41,834 bases of DNA from Desulfurispira natronophila (GTDB lineage: Bacteria; Chrysiogenota; Chrysiogenetes; Chrysiogenales; Chrysiogenaceae), in NCBI RefSeq assembly GCF_014203025.1, contig NZ_JACHID010000017.1, forward strand, positions 1 through 41,834, read 5' to 3'. Every line of letters begins with the position of its first letter. Position 1 is the stretch's first letter. The translations under genes were made by a program, and so were the position numbers. This document shows, one piece after another, positions 40,840 through 41,834 of the stretch. Under the pieces are notes generated by a model. That model had not been told where the DNA came from, did no database searches, and saw only the letters and a program-made list of their open reading frames with translations.

Positions 40840-41834
40840 GGGATACTTCTCCAAAGCTGTTGGCATTGTGCAGCAGTTCTCTGGCCTCTGGTGAGGGAGC
40901 AGGTTGTTTTGGCAGTGGTTGGCGCGGCTGGGGAATACCATTTTCAAGTAATGACTTTATGCCACGGTAATGGGGTGCACTGTGCTGCAGGACATACTCG
41001 CAGACTTGATTGAGTTTTTTTGCACCATGCTTTTCTGCCAGCTTCAGTATTGACTGCGCCTTGCGCAGGTGCACCAACCCTCCAGGTGCAAGAACATCCT
41101 CAATGAGCTTCTGCACATGGGGTCCAGCACGGCGGGCTTTATGCTGGCAATTCTTTGGGTAAGAGTACAGGAAGTGCTGCTTGTCTTCGGGATAATCGCT
41201 GTTGTCAGTGAACCACTGTCCAGACTCTTTGGCACGAGGATGGACCTTGATGAGCTCTTCGTTATGGAAGATCTGCACCTTGTCGATTCCTCCCCTTACC
41301 CACACCTTCTGCTTTACATAACGGGATGGGACGGAGTAATAGCTGCGCCCAAAGACAATGTGACAATCCGGGTGCACCTTGTGCTGCGCCCAGATAGGCA
41401 GATCAAAAGGATCCATGGGCAGGCAGTGTAGCTTGGGCTGCTCATGGGCAAACAGCTCCTGGGGAGTACGCCTGGTGGTGCCATGGACACGCTGTGCCAC
41501 ATCATGGCACCAAGCCAGGGCAGATTCGTTGAGGTGAGGCACATCATCAAAGCACCTTCCCGCCAGCAGTTGCTGGCGAATGACCGGCATAATGCGTTCC
41601 ACCTTTCCCTTGTGCTGGGGAGTGCGTACCTTGTTGGGGTCAACCACGAACTGGTAATGGCGCTCACACTCAGCATAGGCACGGTTGATGACCGGATCAT
41701 AGATATCGGCCTTCACGACACCGCTTTTGAGATTATCCACCATGACCGTGCGGGGTACGCCTCCAAAAAACTCGAAGGCCCGCTTGTGGCAATCTATCCA
41801 AGTGGCAACGTCCTGAGAGTGTACAAAGCGCAAA
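40811..41834 (-). CDS. istA: IS21 family transposase IstA, C-terminal part (cut by window edge)
   Basis: The C-terminal 340 residues of a DDE transposase; the N-terminal helix-turn-helix and the first catalytic aspartate lie beyond 41834. The second aspartate is in TVMVDNLKSGV, and the third acidic residue in TPQHKGKVERIM. The Mu-transposase-like C-terminal domain (SYYSVPSRYVKQKVWVRGG) follows. No stop or frameshift is seen, so the transposase may be functional. Confidence 0.93.
   Translation of the reverse strand, partial: LRFVHSQDVATWIDCHKRAFEFFGGVPRTVMVDNLKSGVVKADIYDPVINRAYAECERHYQFVVDPNKVRTPQHKGKVERIMPVIRQQLLAGRCFDDVPHLNESALAWCHDVAQRVHGTTRRTPQELFAHEQPKLHCLPMDPFDLPIWAQHKVHPDCHIVFGRSYYSVPSRYVKQKVWVRGGIDKVQIFHNEELIKVHPRAKESGQWFTDNSDYPEDKQHFLYSYPKNCQHKARRAGPHVQKLIEDVLAPGGLVHLRKAQSILKLAEKHGAKKLNQVCEYVLQHSAPHYRGIKSLLENGIPQPRQPLPKQPAPSPEARELLHNANSFGEVSHDTIPRPSP

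Larger units (their letters stand above)
40006..41834 (-). mobile_element. IS21-family insertion sequence, right part beyond the window
   Basis: istA and istB overlap in the usual order, with istB nearest this end. The left terminus probably starts at TGTCA near 40006, followed by two subterminal copies of TTATTTTCCACC (40021-40032 and 40046-40057), the kind of multiple terminal repeat expected in IS21 ends. The other end and the target duplication lie outside the window. The exact left boundary is a guess. Confidence 0.8.

Noticed and set aside
1-41834. tRNA, rRNA and prophage genes
   Set aside because: No cloverleaf ends, rRNA segments, integrase or phage structural genes were recognised; the only mobile element seen is the IS21 copy at the right edge.

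Overview
The window comes from the chromosome of a motile Gram-negative bacterium. It carries three flagellin-type genes, a CheV coupling protein, a methyl-accepting chemotaxis protein, a TRAP dicarboxylate-type transporter, an outer-membrane barrel protein, an M99 (Csd4/Pgp1-like) peptidoglycan carboxypeptidase and a SapC-family protein. The base composition is moderately GC-rich. The mix of epsilonproteobacterial-like traits (M99 carboxypeptidase, SapC), deltaproteobacterial-like intergenic repeats and ordinary housekeeping genes would fit a Desulfurispirillum/Chrysiogenota-type or similar spiral anaerobe. That assignment is inference, because no rRNA gene is present to test it.

Layout. 1-3568: two tandem flagellin genes on the minus strand, the first cut by the window edge, the second 861 aa with a very large variable domain. 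3803-7790: uvrB, bacterioferritin and ribD, all minus. 7791-8369: a repeat-rich spacer. 8370-10279: cheV-glsA, translationally coupled, convergent with a cysteine-synthase-like gene. 11342-13598: ettA and an NMN-adenylyltransferase-like gene. 13678-16324: an MBL-fold hydrolase, then a CPA2 antiporter behind a strongly structured leader. 16344-19055: rtcB, yjbQ, dut, and a DNA glycosylase gene whose start overlaps that of dut. 19100-24610: a minus-strand series holding a degenerate DUF255-like protein, methylmalonyl-CoA epimerase, a universal stress protein and a dctP-Q-M TRAP transporter. 24790-26892: formate/nitrite channel, TauE-type exporter and a cysteine-free YidD-like protein. 26978-29105: an unknown membrane protein and trmL. 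29262-32535: a heme-motif chemoreceptor directly followed by the M99 carboxypeptidase. 32536-35390: outer-membrane protein, rarA and ruvX. 35402-38073: a flagellin with a zinc-metallopeptidase domain (flagellinolysin) split by a -1 frameshift. 38377-39719: sapC and a damaged ParDE toxin-antitoxin module. About 40006 to the right edge: an IS21-family insertion sequence, istA being cut by the edge.

The most striking locus is the flagellinolysin. Its N-terminal flagellin half (37144-38073) and its half carrying HExxH and the C-terminal flagellin domain (35402-37114) lie in different frames. By eye alignment with the neighbouring 861-aa flagellin, the break falls at the point where the peptidase domain has been inserted. 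Other noteworthy items are the structured leader before the antiporter, the YidD-like and DUF255-like proteins that have lost their family cysteines, several families of intergenic repeats, and a toxin gene broken at a palindromic repeat.

All coordinates, motifs and repeats were read by eye from the sequence. Family assignments rest on recognised motifs and not on database searches.
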